This document shows, piece after piece, positions 11,129 to 23,068 of a stretch of DNA of 64,000 nt. This DNA comes from Musa acuminata AAA Group. Taxonomy: Eukaryota > Streptophyta > Magnoliopsida > Zingiberales > Musaceae. The position numbers and the translations under genes are program-made. The notes under the pieces are model-generated. The model was given only the letters and a program-made list of their open reading frames with translations, had not been told where the DNA came from and did no database searches. Each line of letters starts with the position of its first letter. The stretch's first letter is position 1. Where the stretch lies: contig NC_088345.1 of assembly GCF_036884655.1 (NCBI RefSeq), positions 35,435,001-35,499,000 on the forward strand, written 5' to 3'.

Positions 11129-13310
11129 CCTTTGACGATACCCCTTAGCCACTAGCCTTGCTTTATAGGTCTCTACCTTTCCATCTACTCCGATCTTTTT
11201 CTTAAAGATCCACTTGCAACCGATGGGTACAATACCTTCGGGCGCATCAACTAGGTTCCAAACCTTGTTGGAGTACATAGAATCCATCTCAGAATTCATG
11301 GCTTCTTGCCACTTCCCGGAGTCTATACTCATAATAGCCTCCTTGTAGGTCTGAGGATCAATATCCTCATCATCCTCTCCTCTAATATGTCCCACATATC
11401 TCTCAGGAGGATGGGATACTCTATCAGACCTGCATAAAGTTGATACTTGTGTATTAGGTACCTGAACAGACTCGGGCTGTAGAGTGGTGCTTGAGCTTGG
11501 TTCTCCAACCTCGCTCAATTCTATCATTCTCTCACTGTCTCCGTGAAGAATGTGTTCCTTCTCAAGGAACACTGCTCTCTTAGCTACAAAGACCCTTTTG
11601 TCCTCGGGATGATAGAAGTAATACCCACAAGTTTCCTTGGGGTATCCCACAAATATGCATCGCTCTGTCCTTGATTCTAACTTATCGGGGTTGTGTCTTT
11701 TAACGTGGGCAGGGCAGCCCCAAATCTTAACAACCTTAAGATCAGGCTTCTTCCCTTTCCATATCTCATATGGTGTAGACACTACCGACTTAGTTGGAAC
11801 TCTGTTCAGAAGGTAAGCTGCGGTTTCTAGGGCATATCCCCAGAATGAGATGGGTAGGTCAGCGAAACTCATCATGGACCGTACCATATCTAATAATGTA
11901 CGATTTCTCCTTTCAGAGACACCATTGAGCTGAGGTGTCCATTGGGATAATATCCCATGGTCCTTGAGGAACTGAGTAAACTCTGTACTTAAGTACTCAC
12001 CTCCTCGATCTGATCGAAGAGTTTTGATACTCTTTCCAGTCTGGTTCTCCACCTCATTTTTATACTCTCTGAATTTCTCAAAGGCCTCGGACTTGTACTT
12101 CATTAAGTACACATATCCATACCTTGAGAAATCATCAGTAAATGTAATGAAGTAGGAGTAACCTCCAATGGCATGAGTTGACATGGGTCCACATACATCA
12201 CTATGTATGAGTTCCAACAACTCAGTGGCTCTCTCTCCAGTTCTACTAAATAGAGATTTGGTCAGTTTTCCACGAATGCAAGGCTCACAAGTTGCATATG
12301 ACACATAGTCGAATGGATCTAGATATCCATCATTTAGCAACTTTTGAATCCTTCTTTCATGGATGTGACCTAGCCTACAATGCCACAGGTATGCACTATT
12401 CAACTCATCTCGTTTCCTTTTGGACACATTTATATTCATGATATGTGGAGTGGTGTCTAACATAAATAAACCATTATGCAATGTTCCTTTCGTGATGATC
12501 TTATCATCTAATAATATCGAACAACCATTGTTCTCAAAAACAAATTTATATCCACTAACTGTTAAACATGAAATGGAGATAATGTTTTTGATAATAGAAG
12601 GAACAAAATAACATGCATCTAATGCAATAAAAGCTCCACTAGGCAGATGTAGGGCGACCTCGCCAACAGCTAATACAGCAACTTTTGCTCCATTACCCAT
12701 CTTGAGGTCCATCTCGCCTCTCTCTAGTCTCCTAGGCCTTGCCAGAACCTGCAACGAATTACATATATGATAAGCACTACCGGTATCTAATACCCATGTG
12801 TTATCATAAGAGTCTGACAAATGGAGACTGATCATGAATGTACCTGAAGCTTCATCAAGCTTTTGTTTCGCCCTTTCTGCAAGGTACTCTTTGCAGTTTC
12901 TCTTCCAGTGCCCATCTTTACCACAGTGGAAGCACTGGCCTTTGTCCTTTGTTGGGTCTTTCTTAGCAACCTTTGCTTTACCTTGTTTGCCCTTGCCCTT
13001 TCCCTTCTTAAGGGACCTTTCTGCTTTCCTTTTCTTTCTGGTCTCACCAGTGTAGAGAACTGGCTTCTCTTTCTTAATAGTACTCTCTGCCTCCATCAAC
13101 ATATTGAGGAGCTCTGGGAGAGTCACCTCAAGCTTGTTCATATTAAAGTTCATTATGAACTGTGAAAAGGAATCTGGTAGGGACTGAAGCACAATGTCCA
13201 CACACAAGTTATCCTCTAGGACCATTCCTAGACCTGTGAGTTTCTCTATCCACTCAATCATCTTTAGGACATGGTTCTGAACCGGTGTCCCCTCAGTCAT
13301 CCTAGCGCGG
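11126..13310 (-). pseudogene. Element L gag C-terminus, protease, integrase, start of RT
   Basis: The longest open frame in the window (11126-13408, 760 codons), though the first ~33 codons are an out-of-frame artefact upstream of a frameshift. Visible in order: gag helix region; zinc knuckle [14 protein letters not shown] (about residues 159-172); aspartic protease [11 protein letters not shown] (about 205-215); GAG-pre-integrase [14 protein letters not shown]; integrase core with [16 protein letters not shown] and NGVSERRN; then the RT N-terminus ([20 protein letters not shown]). Relative to H, 12 bases are deleted in frame before NGVSE. It ends at a nonsense codon in the RT. Confidence 0.92.
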
Positions 13311-13664
13311 AAAAAGGCTCTTGGATATCTCATATCGTTGAGTCCTTCCCTGTTCCTCAAACAATTTACGGACATGTAGGAGAATGGATCTGGCATCCAT
13401 CTTTTCATGTTGTCTCTGTAACTCTGGAGTCATAGAGCCCAACATATAGCACTGAGCAAGAGTGGAGTCATCAATGTACTTCACGTAGCGAGCGATCTCA
13501 TCCTTGCTTGCCCCTTCTTCGGGCGTAGGCATCACTGTATCAAGGACGTACACGATTTTCTCCGCTGTGAGAACAATTCTCAAGTTACGGAGCCAATCCG
13601 TATAATTTGGACCAGTGAGGCGGTTGACATCAAGTATGCCACGTAAGGGATTTGAAAGTGACAT
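13302..13664 (-). pseudogene. Element L gag N-terminus, frameshifted
   Basis: The start is the ATG at 13662-13664 (MSLSNPLRGILDVN), conserved in G and H. It carries Angela gag text: LTGPNYTDWLRNLRIVLTAEK, then [20 protein letters not shown]. An extra A in a homopolymer near 13305-13311 (ggaaaaaggctc here, ggaagaggctc in H) shifts the frame and separates it from the longer downstream ORF. Confidence 0.92.
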
Positions 13665-15535
13665 TTTCTGAAAATAAAGATGTAGCAAAAATGAATAACA
13701 TGCAGATTTTGCAAGAAATAAACTATCAAGATATGGACTTCTATCTTAATATGCTCCCACTATTTTACTAACGAGTCACGCGACACCCTCAGCACGTGAA
13801 ACGGAAGTCTCCGGCAGACTTCTAGTGGGGATCAGGATCCAATCAGCGTCTTAGTGTAACCTCGAGGGACTCGACCAATCACACTAAGCCTAAAAGGTAG
13901 ACAACTCTTGCCGATCACAACTCCTTGTGATTCCCGTCCTGTTCGGCCTCCGAGTCACCATGGCCTCGAGGGACTCGACCAACCATGATGCTCGGTTAAG
14001 TCAACACCTTCGTTACAAGATGAGTCTGATTTGATGATATACCCTCGAGGGACTCGACCAAGCATATCATGCCCTCAGGTCACCGGTGACATCTCTATGT
14101 CGTAAGCAAGATAGCGAATCGCGATATAGGTGAGTCTCGAGGGACTCGACCAACTCAACCTACACCGGGATTCGGTTCCTACTCATAACGATGGAAGGCC
14201 ACGTGGGTCAATCTAATTGCCTCACGTTTACCGACTTAATATTATTGAGAGATGTTTCTATGATTTGGTCTCTTAATATGACATGTCACACATATACATA
14301 TTTAATACATATCTACATCGCATGCAAATATATATACATATCTAGTATGTGTATAAGCAATCACACCAGATGATCATGGACCACAACCTAATATGATTAG
14401 GCCCGAGCCAGTAGGCCTAATCACTCACATCAAGATCTATGTGTGCAACGGTGCATCTCCATGCCTTGTGATCGTCCATCTCGTCCTCGTCGGTTCCGTC
14501 GACATCTTGATGCATCTTCATGCATCACGATCGTCCGTCTCGTGGGTCCCGCTATGGCTTCCACGCTCCCGCTGCGCCTCCTCATGTGATTACAACTTAA
14601 TCATAGGCACGCAGGCCCGACAATAAACGAGAAATATAATGGAGGTTCGCAGACCTCAATAATAATAATCACAAGTACACACATCACACGGTCCATGATC
14701 ATCCGTCCACTCATCATACATCACATGTATAAATAATCATCATCATGTAGGACTACTAGATAATAATAAAAAATAATAATCAACTAAACCTTTTAATTAA
14801 TTAATATTTTCTGAAATCAGGGACATGTAGGGAATTTCTCAATTCCTAAGGGTATTTTCGTAATTTGGACAAAAGACAGAAACTGGAATTTCTCAAATTC
14901 CGAGGGGCAAAACTGTCTTTTTCCTAGAAAACCCTAATGCCCTTTCCCCTTTTCGCTGCTGCCGCCGCCGCCACCCTGCCGGCGGCGGCCTGTGCGGCGA
15001 GGGGCGGGGCGCTGCCCTCGCCTGCGGGCGGCACGCCCGCTGGGGTCGCTGCCGCTGCAGGTGGGCGACCCCGCGGGCGCCGCCGCCTTCGCGGGCGGTT
15101 CTGCCCGCGAGTCAGCGCCCGCAGGTGGTGCTGTCTCGCTGGCGGCCGCCCCTGCGGGGTTTTTGCCCGTGGGAGCAGCGGCCACAGGCGCCGCTGCCCT
15201 GCGGTGCCTCAGCCCGCGCTGCTGCCCCGCGGCGCCTCTACCCGCGGGCTCAGCGGCCGCAGGCGCCTCTACCCGCGGGCTGCCAGCCCCGCCGGCAGCA
15301 AGCCTGCTGCAAGCAGGCCGCCGGCCGGCTGCTGCAGACACAGCGCTTGCGCATGCGCCGGCGCTGTGCTGCCTGGCTGCGACTGCGGCTGCCGCTGCAG
15401 GTGGCTGCAGGCATGCAGATCGAGGGCAGCAACTGTTGCTGCCCTTCCTCGCTTTTGCGTCAACGATTTTGACGTCAAAATTCTTCCTAAACACAATACA
15501 CGTAGTTCAAAACCAATCATTCGCACGAACAACCT
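13665..15535 (-). other. Element L leader (5' untranslated region)
   Basis: About 1.9 kb between the PBS and gag. The half near gag carries four copies of ctcgagggactcgacc (see separate entry). The half near the LTR (about 14940-15430) is very GC-rich, made of imperfect gccgcc/ggcggc runs. The long Ala/Arg/Pro-rich frames there on both strands are composition artefacts. The same arrangement recurs in G, H and M. Confidence 0.85.
13861..14151 (-). repeat. Four dispersed copies of a 16-bp palindrome-containing motif in the Angela leader
   Basis: ctcgagggactcgacc starts at 13861, 13965, 14044 and 14136 (spacing 104, 79 and 92). On the sense strand it reads ggtcgagtccctcgag. The sequences between copies are unrelated to each other, so this is a dispersed motif and not a tandem repeat. 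It is conserved four times in G and H, and four times in degenerate form in M. Confidence 0.9.
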
Positions 15536-15548
15536 GGCTCTGATACCA
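15536..15548 (-). promoter_or_regulatory. Primer-binding site of L (initiator-Met tRNA)
   Basis: Plus strand ggctctgatacca, that is TGGTATCAGAGCC on the element's sense strand, one base from the LTR. It is complementary to the 3' end of plant initiator-Met tRNA, the usual primer of copia reverse transcription. Confidence 0.95.
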
Positions 15549-15549
15549 C

Positions 15550-17043
15550 TGTTGGGAAATCATTGGGGGGCGACATCATATGCGCAGCGGAAGAACAAGA
15601 AAACAAAAATCCCCGATTCCCAAAAAGATGTTCGTCGTCGTGCGAAGATTGGTGCGCAAAAATCCGCAAAACACAAAACTGCGTATATTGATTGTGTTAC
15701 CTAGGGAGATCGTATATCCCTGTTTCCTTGCAGATCCTTAGGAGAGGGTGAAGGAGGTCAAGCGTCCTCCTCTCTAGCGGTGATCCACACAGCAGGGTTG
15801 CGACGACGCTCCTCAAAACTCCAGGCCTACTCTGAGGGGAGAGGGAGAGGAGAATAGGAAGGGCAAGCAAAGACTCTAGCCTATGAGGCTGTGAATCCCT
15901 CCTATTTATAGAGATCCCGTGTCAAAACCCTAATGGGTCCTTTCCCTAGTGGGTATTGGATCTGCATCCAATAAGACAAGGGCTCCGTCGGATATCTCAT
16001 ATCCGAACCTCTACTCATCGCAATGCCTACCATATGTGTGTGACCCTCTAGGCCCAATATCGAGCTGGCCGTGAGTCATACCTGTCAGAACTCCTTCTAA
16101 CTCAGTGAATTATTATCTCTGTAATAATTCACTCGACTCATCGACTACGGAAGTACTAGGCCACTACGCCGTAGTCCCCAGACGATACAGGGGAATCCAA
16201 TCCATTGGACCTGTCTGTCCTCAGTTACCATGTACCTATAGTCCCTCATCCATCTAATATCCCAGAGACCGTATATCGAGCATGGTGCTGTCAGACCCAT
16301 ACGGTTTCTACTCGAGTCTCGCTCTAATCGGATTCTCCCGGAGAACTCTTTCTCTCTCAACCCGAATGACCCTGGCCAGGGATTTGTCTGAGCAAGAACA
16401 CATGGGATATTCCTCTCATGATACCGAGAGTGGATGATCCTCTATCGACACTCAATAGCCCTCGTAAGGTCGACTACCACCCCCAATGACCAGCTGTACT
16501 AGATCTGGGAACAGCCAAACCTATAAGTCTGGTATCAAAGAGTGGAGCACTCATACAGGACATCCTTGGTGTCTCAAGTCTAAGAACCAGATACACCACT
16601 AGGACTACGGAATCGTTGTCTGACAATAAGGCATCATCAACCATCCAGCATTCCGTAAGCGGATCAATCAGTGAACTCATTCTCCAATGAGCACCTGTAC
16701 TGTATCCCTAGTGTCCCTACACGAGCAGCTATGAGACCAGCTGCATCCATCATATGGACGGGTATACAGCACACCAGTCTATCCGGTTATCACGATATCC
16801 CTCTCGAGTAACCTATGACCGGGATTATTTAGGATATGTGTTTAAAGGTGAATCGATCTCATTATCGTGATCTCATCACGATCCGATTCCCATTGCACAA
16901 ATCCAAGGACATCACAATATATATGCATTTATGCAATAGTTATAAAGTGATATACGCCAAAATATAATAAGCAAAAAGATTCTGTATCAAGTCACACGTG
17001 TCATCACTCACGTGATTGGCTTGCTGGGCACTTATGACTAGCA
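15550..17043 (-). mobile_element. Element L 5' LTR
   Basis: Base-for-base the same as 8348-9841 as far as I can read, at a constant offset of 7202. It carries the promoter (TATA near 15903) for the minus-strand transcript. The TSD taaat follows at 17044-17048. Confidence 0.95.
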
Positions 17044-17503
17044 TAAATTGTGTATGACTTTTTGCTGATGACAAAGGGGGAGAAATGGATGAAATCCTCT
17101 CTTTTATTTTGCTTACTTTGATGTTGTAATCCTATGTTGTTTACCTTGATGTTGTAAACTTAAAATGCTGCTTACTTTGGTGATTGAAAATTTTATGCTT
17201 TGATGTTGAAAATTTCTATGTTATTTTTTTAAATGATGAATTGCTATCTTTGTCATCTTTCATATTCGAAATATCATACTTGAAAATGGATGTCATGCCT
17301 TGACATCATTTTGAGAATGTTAGATCATGATAGGAATCATAATATGCATGTTGATAAGTTTAATGAACTTATCTTATCAGTTTGTTTCTTGAATTCAAAG
17401 GCCTTGAATTCAAGAATATCTTTTCTCAAGTATGACATATAGATAGGGAGAGTTAAGGTTAACTCCGTCATCAATTGATTGTCATCATAAAAAAGGGGGA
17501 GAT
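17044..17503 (+). other. Element P 3' untranslated region and PPT
   Basis: Resumes P after L. It holds gatgacaaagggggagaa near 17070-17086, AT-rich text with 'ctttgatgttg' repeats, and the terminal polypurine tract aaaaaagggggagat (17489-17503) directly before the LTR. It closely resembles A's 3' region and the 58051-58600 region of J. Confidence 0.8.
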
Positions 17504-18873
17504 TGTTGAATCTCAGATTTTGATGATGAAGTCAATTGTAAATTGTTTGATCTAATCTATATGTTAAGAAAAGTATGCAGGATTAACTATGATAGCAGTA
17601 AGACATAAAGTAGGTATTATGCCGGAGTCAAGATCGAGATCTCGTTGGTAGTTCAAGAGTTCATCGGAAGTCCGGAGGTTCATCGAAAGTTCTGTCAGAA
17701 CCAATCGAGAAGTCCAAGAGTTTGCCAAAGAAGCTCATTGGAACTCCCCAAGAAGATCATCGTAAAGTCTAGGAGCTTGCCGGGAGTCCATAGGAGCATT
17801 ACCGAGAGTTCGTCGGATGTTCGCCGGAAGTTTGTTAGAAGCTCGCCGAAAGAGCAATTGACGCACCGGAATAAGAAGTGTTATGATTAAGTCTTAATTA
17901 TCGTAGTTAGATCATAAATTAAGTTAAGATTGGGAGATAATCCCACTAAATTAATTAGGGCCCAATTGGGCCCTTAACAGGGCTGAATTGGGCCAAATTG
18001 AGCAGCTCATTCAGCCCCTGAATTCTTGGCCAGCGATGTCACCGCCGAGAAAGCAGTGCCCCAAGTTATCTAGGTGGTGGTACCGCCCAGACTGGGTGAT
18101 GGCACCGCTAGCAGTTATTACCTGCTAGCGGTGGTATCGTCCCTGTCAGGCGATGGTACCGCTAGAGCTCGGTCTCTGAGCTCTATCAGGTGGTAGTACC
18201 GCCTAGACAGAGCGGTGGTACTACCCAATGTCAAATTGCAGGCGGTAGTACCACCCAGTAATGGCGGTGGTACCACCAATACCTTGGAAATCTAGATTGA
18301 GATACTTTTTAGCTCTATTTTTAAAGCCATTAGGGCCTATAAATACCCCACCCTTTTCTGCATGAAAGGGCACGAAAGCTATTAGCATAATCTTAAGTTC
18401 TTGAGTCTTAAAGTGTTGTAAAAGTGAGAAGAGTTCTCCTCCTTCATCTCTTAGCCTTGTAACCATCTAAGAAAGAGAAGTGAGACTTGTAAGGGTTGTC
18501 TCCTAAACCCGGCAAAAGGAGAAAGAGCTGTAAAAGGTGGTTGGCCTTCGCCTATTGAAGAAAGGCCTTTAGTGGATGCCGGTGAACTTGTCGGTGTAGG
18601 TATCCGAAAGTGAATGTAGGTCACATTGACCAAACCACTCTAGATTCTGGTTTGCTTTTCATTTGTGCAACTTACGTTACCATAAATCTCCTTAATCTTC
18701 TCTTGCACTTTTATGAAAGCTTTCAAGTGCAAATTCTCTCCGAAATGGATTGAATAGAAACCATTTTTGTCGGAATCGATTTTAATCAAAACAAAGACTT
18801 TTGAAATCGAAAAAAATTTTCGCTGCACTAATTCACCCCCCCCCCCCTCTTAGTGTCGCTCTTGATCCTAATA
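17504..18873 (+). mobile_element. Element P 3' LTR (array-less Sirevirus type)
   Basis: 1370 bp, begins TGTTGAATCTCAG right after the PPT and ends gatcctaata (CA changed to TA). Inverted ggtggtaccgcc motifs lie at 18020-18275, a TATA box (tataaata) near 18338, and a long C-run at 18836-18846. It is similar to A's 3' LTR throughout. The following base starts M's coding region. Confidence 0.9.
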
Positions 18874-19750
18874 ATAAGCAATACCGGTATCCAATACTAA
18901 TGCACAATCATAAAGATTTGATAACTAGAGACTGATCATAAATATACCTGAAGCTTCTCTAAGCTTCTATTTCTCCCTCTCTGCAAGGTACTCGTTGCAG
19001 TTCCTCTTCCAATGCTCATCTGTACCATAGTGGAAGCATTGGTCTTTGTCCTTTGCCGAGTCTTTCTAAGCAACCTTTGCTTTACCTGATCTACCCTTGT
19101 CCTTGCCCTTCTTAAGGGACTTTTCCGATTTACTTTTCTTTATGGTCTCACCAATGTAGAGAACTAGCTTCTCTTGTTTTTGATAGTGCTCTTTGCCTCC
19201 CTCAACATATTGCGGAGCTCAGGGAGAGTCACCTCAATCTTGTTCTTATTAAAATTCATTATGAACTGTGAAAATGAATATGGTAGGGATTGAAGCACAA
19301 GATTCACACACAGGTTATCCTCTAGGACCATTCCTAGACCTATGAGTTTCTCTATCTACTCAATCATCTTTAGGACATGGTTCTGAACCGGTGTTCCCTC
19401 AGTCATCCAAGCGTGGAAGAGGCTCTTGGATATCTCATATCGTTGAGTCCTTCTATGTTCCTCAAATAGTTTGTGGACATGTAGGAGAATGGATCTGGCA
19501 TCTATCTTTTTATATTGTCTTTGTAACTCAGGAGTCATGGAGCAAGAGTGGAGTCATCTATGTACTTAACGTAACAAGCGATCTCATCCTCGCTTGCCCC
19601 TTCCTCTGGCGTAGGCATCACTGTATCAAGGACGTACGTGATTTTCTCCACTGTGAGAATAATTCTCAAGTTACAGAGCCAATCTGTATAATTCGGACTA
19701 GTGAGGCAGTTGACATCAAGTATGCCATGTAAGGGATTTGAAAATGATAT
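18874..19750 (-). pseudogene. Element M gag, decayed
   Basis: Aligns with 12768-13664 of L. The start codon is ATA instead of ATG (19748-19750). The text [20 protein letters not shown] and [18 protein letters not shown] is recognisable. The zinc-knuckle region lies near 18990-19060 with substitutions, and frameshifts and stops are scattered through it. Confidence 0.85.
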
Positions 19751-21411
19751 TTTCTGAAAATAAAGATGCAGTAGAAATAAATAACATATATATTTTATAA
19801 AAATAAATAATCAAGATATGGACTTCTATCTTAATTTACTCCCACTATTTTACTGGCCAGTGACGCGACACCCTCAACACATAAAACGAAAGTCTCCGAC
19901 AGACTTCTAGTGGGGATCAGGATCCAATCAGTATCTTAGTGTAACCTCGAGGGACTCGACCCATCACACTAAGCTTAAAAGGTAGGCAACTCTTGTCGAT
20001 TACAACTCCTTGTGATTCCCGTCCTGTTTGGCCTCCAAATCAATATGGTCTTGAGAGACTCAACCAACTATGATGTTCGGTTAAGTCAACACCATTGTTA
20101 CAAGATAAATCTGATTTGATGATATACCCTCGAGGGACTCAACCAAGCATACCATATCCTTAGGCCACTAGTGACATCTTTATATCGTAGGCAAGATAGC
20201 GAATCGCGATATAGGTGAGCCTCTAGGGACTCAACCAACTCAACCTACACCGAGAATTGGTCCCTACCAATAACGATGGAAGACCACATGGGACAATCTA
20301 ATTGTCTCACGTTTACCGACTTAATATTATTGAGAGAGAGGATTTTGATTTAGTCTCCTAATGTAACATGTCACACATATACATATTTAATATATATCTA
20401 TATCGCATGCAAATAAATATACATATCTAGTAGGTGTATAAGTAATCACACATCACATGAGCAATCACACCAGATGATCATGGACCACAACCTAATGTGA
20501 TTAGGCCCTAGCTAGTGGGTCTAATCACTCACATCAAGATCTATGTGTGTAGTAGTGCATCTACATACCTTATGATCATCCATCTCGTCCTCGTCGGTTC
20601 CGTCGGCGTCTCGACGCATCTCCATGGATCACGATAGTCCGTCTCGTGGGTCCCATTATCGTATCCACGCTCTTACTATGCCTCCTCGTGTGATTACAAC
20701 TTAATCATAGGAACGCAGGCCCGACAACAAACGAGAAATAAAATGGAGGCTCGCAAACCCCAATAACAATAATCACAAGTACACACATCACACGGTCCAT
20801 TATCATCCATCCACATATCATACATCACATGTATAAAGCATCATTATATATGACTACTAGATAATAATAAAAATAATAATCAATTAAACTTTTTAATTAA
20901 TTAATATTTTCTGAAATCAAGGACATGAAGGAATTTTTTTGAATTCTATGGGGTATTTTCATAATTTTGACAAAGGACAAAATTTAGAATTTATGAAATT
21001 CCGAGTGGCAAAACTACCTTTTTAACCAAAAATCTCAAATCCCTTTCTCCTCTATTTCCTGCGGCCACCGCCACCCTACCGGTGGTTGCCCTATATGGCG
21101 GGAGGCAAGGGCGCTGCCCTTGCTTGTGGGCAGCTCGCTTGCGGGCGATGCCACCCCTGTAGGTGGGCGCCCTTGCGAGCGGGTGCCACCCCTACAAGTG
21201 GGCGCCGTTGTGGGTGGCACTGCCCCTGTGGGTGCAGTACCCGCAAGTGCCACGCTTGCGGGCGACGCCCCCTTCTTGCAAGCGCTGTGCCTGCAGGCTA
21301 CGCCCGCGGGTGCGGCACCCGTGGGCTGCCAGCCCCCCCTTGTTGGTCGTAGGCCTACTGCAAGCAGGCCGCTAGCCGATAGTTGACTCACAAGTCCTAA
21401 GATCGTAACCT
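19751..21411 (-). other. Element M leader
   Basis: Homologous to L's leader. The four motif positions survive at about 19946, 20051, 20129 and 20220, three of them mutated at the ctcgag or gactcgacc part. The GC-rich half spans about 21060-21380. No gene is seen. Confidence 0.8.
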
Positions 21412-21424
21412 GGCTCTGATACCA
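21412..21424 (-). promoter_or_regulatory. Primer-binding site of M
   Basis: Plus strand ggctctgatacca next to the LTR; initiator-Met tRNA type, as in L, G and H. Confidence 0.9.
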
Positions 21425-21425
21425 T

Positions 21426-23068
21426 TGTTGGTAAATCTTGGGGGGCGACATCACATGCGCAGCGGAAGAACATAAAAATCAAAATCCCCAAATTTCAAAA
21501 AATGTGTTCGTCGTCGTGCGAAGATTGGTGCGCAAAATCTACGAAACAAAACGCTGCATATATTAAAGATTGTGTTATCTAGGGAGATCATATATCCCTG
21601 AATCCCTGCAGATCTCTAGGAGAGGGTGAAGGAGGTCAAGCACTCTCCTCTCTTGCGGCGATCCACACAGCAAGGCTATGACGACGCTCCTCATAACTCC
21701 AAGCCTGCTATGAGGAGGAGGAGAAGGGGTAGAGAATTGGAGAGGCAAACCAAAAAAGCTCATGCCTATGAACCACTGATTCCCTCCTATTTATAGAGGT
21801 CCCCTGTCAACTTAATCGAAATGGATCCTGCCCTATTGGGTATTGGATCTTCATCTAACTACCCAAGCCTCTTAGATTAGTGGATCTTTATCTAGTAATC
21901 TCTCATGGGCTCTTATTGGATCTCATCCATAGAATCCAATAATTCATGAGCTTATTGGATATCTAATAAAATAGGGGCTATGGCGAATCTCTCATATCCG
22001 AACCTCTACTCATTGTAATGCCTACCATATGTGTGTGACCCTCTAGGGCCAATATCGAGCGGGCCATGAGTCATACCTATCAAAACTCTTTCTAGGTTAG
22101 TGAATTATTATCTTCATAATAATTCACTTGACTCATCGACTGCGGACGTACTATACCACTACATCGTAATCCCCAGACGATACAGGGGAATCCAATCCAT
22201 TGGACCTATCTGTCCTCAGTTACCATGTGCCTATAGTCCCTCATTCATCTGATATCTTAGAGACTATATACTAAGCATGGTGTTGTTAGACCCATATGGT
22301 TTCTATTCGAGTCTCGCTCTAATCGAATTCTCCCAGAGAACTCTTTCTCTCTCAATCCGAATGACCCTGACTAGGGATTTGTCTGAGCAAGAACACATGG
22401 GATATTCTTCTCATGATACTAAGAGTGGATAATCCTCTATCGATACTCAATAGTCCTCGTAAGGTTAGCTACTACTCCCGATGACTAGTTGTGCTAGATC
22501 CGGAACCTCCAGACCTATAAGTCCGGTATCAAAGGCTGGAGTACTATAGAATCGCTAGTTACCAGATATACCACTAGGACTATAGATCCTTGGTGTCTTA
22601 AGTCTAAGGACCGAACACACCACTAGGACTATAGAATCACTGTCTAACAATAAGGCATCATCAACCATCCAGCATTCTGTAAGTGAATCAATCAGTAAAC
22701 TTATTCTCCAATGAGCACCTGTACTATATCCATAGTGTCCCCACACAAGCAGCTATGAGACCAGCTGCATCCATCATATGGATGGGTATACAGTATACTA
22801 GTTTGTCTAGTTATTTCGATGTCTCTCTCGAGTAACCTATGACCGGGATTATTTAGGATTTGTGTTTAAAGGCGAATCGGTCTCATTATCGTGATCTCAT
22901 CACAATTCGATTCCTATTACACAGATCCATGGACATCACAATATATTTAAGTAATAGTCAATATAAAGTGATAAAATATCAAATAATAATAATAATCTAA
23001 AATACTACGTGTCAAATTACAGTTGCCATCACTCACGTGATTGACTTGTAGGGCACTTATGACTAGCA
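21426..23068 (-). mobile_element. Element M 5' LTR
   Basis: 1643 bp, tgttggtaaatc to gactagca. It is longer than L's LTR because it keeps segments near 21850-21980 and a partly duplicated 'accactaggactatag' segment at 22560-22640. TATA lies near 21788 (tatttata, minus-strand promoter). Confidence 0.9.

Larger units (their letters stand above)
8348..17043 (-). mobile_element. Element L: complete Angela-type Ty1/copia with identical-looking LTRs
   Basis: 8696 bp, TG...CA, flanked by a perfect taaat TSD (8343-8347 and 17044-17048). LTRs are 8348-9841 and 15550-17043, both exactly 1494 bp, and I found no difference by reading. Order on the minus strand: 5' LTR, PBS, ~1.9 kb leader, gag, protease, integrase, RT, RNase H, PPT, 3' LTR. 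The gag and zinc-knuckle text match Angela-lineage elements. The insertion must be recent, yet the coding region carries frameshifts, stops and deletions, so it was probably copied from an already defective template. Confidence 0.95.
6183..18873 (+). mobile_element. Element P: LTR element with PF20167-like ORF, host of A, S and L
   Basis: Pieces that read on from each other once the insertions are skipped: ORF 6183-6891, ORF 8081-8347, 3' untranslated region 17044-17503, PPT, and 3' LTR 17504-18873. The LTR and 3' region are Sirevirus-type, but no gag or pol of Sirevirus type is visible, only the PF20167-like frame. It may be a non-autonomous derivative using Sirevirus LTRs. The 5' LTR should lie left of the window. 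The 3' LTR abuts M's coding region at 18873/18874, so P sits in M (predicted TSD ataag, 18874-18878). Confidence 0.6.
18874..23068 (-). mobile_element. Element M: Angela-type Ty1/copia, pol outside window
   Basis: Minus-strand element retaining 5' LTR, PBS, leader and gag. It is cut near the protease by P at 18873/18874, and its pol and 3' LTR should lie left of the window. It is clearly older than L, with many transitions and with decay of the leader motifs. Its outer LTR end abuts the middle of D's LTR at 23069 (predicted TSD catta, 23069-23073). Confidence 0.85.

Noticed and set aside
13861..13876. Sense motif ggtcgagtccc as a Pol III B box or tRNA T-arm
   Set aside because: One T short of the ggttcgantcc consensus, repeated without an A box or tRNA fold around it.
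14934..15704. Long Ala/Arg/Pro-rich frames on both strands
   Set aside because: They lie in the GC-rich half of L's leader, overlap in five frames, include LTR sequence and have no homologous frame conservation in G, H or M.
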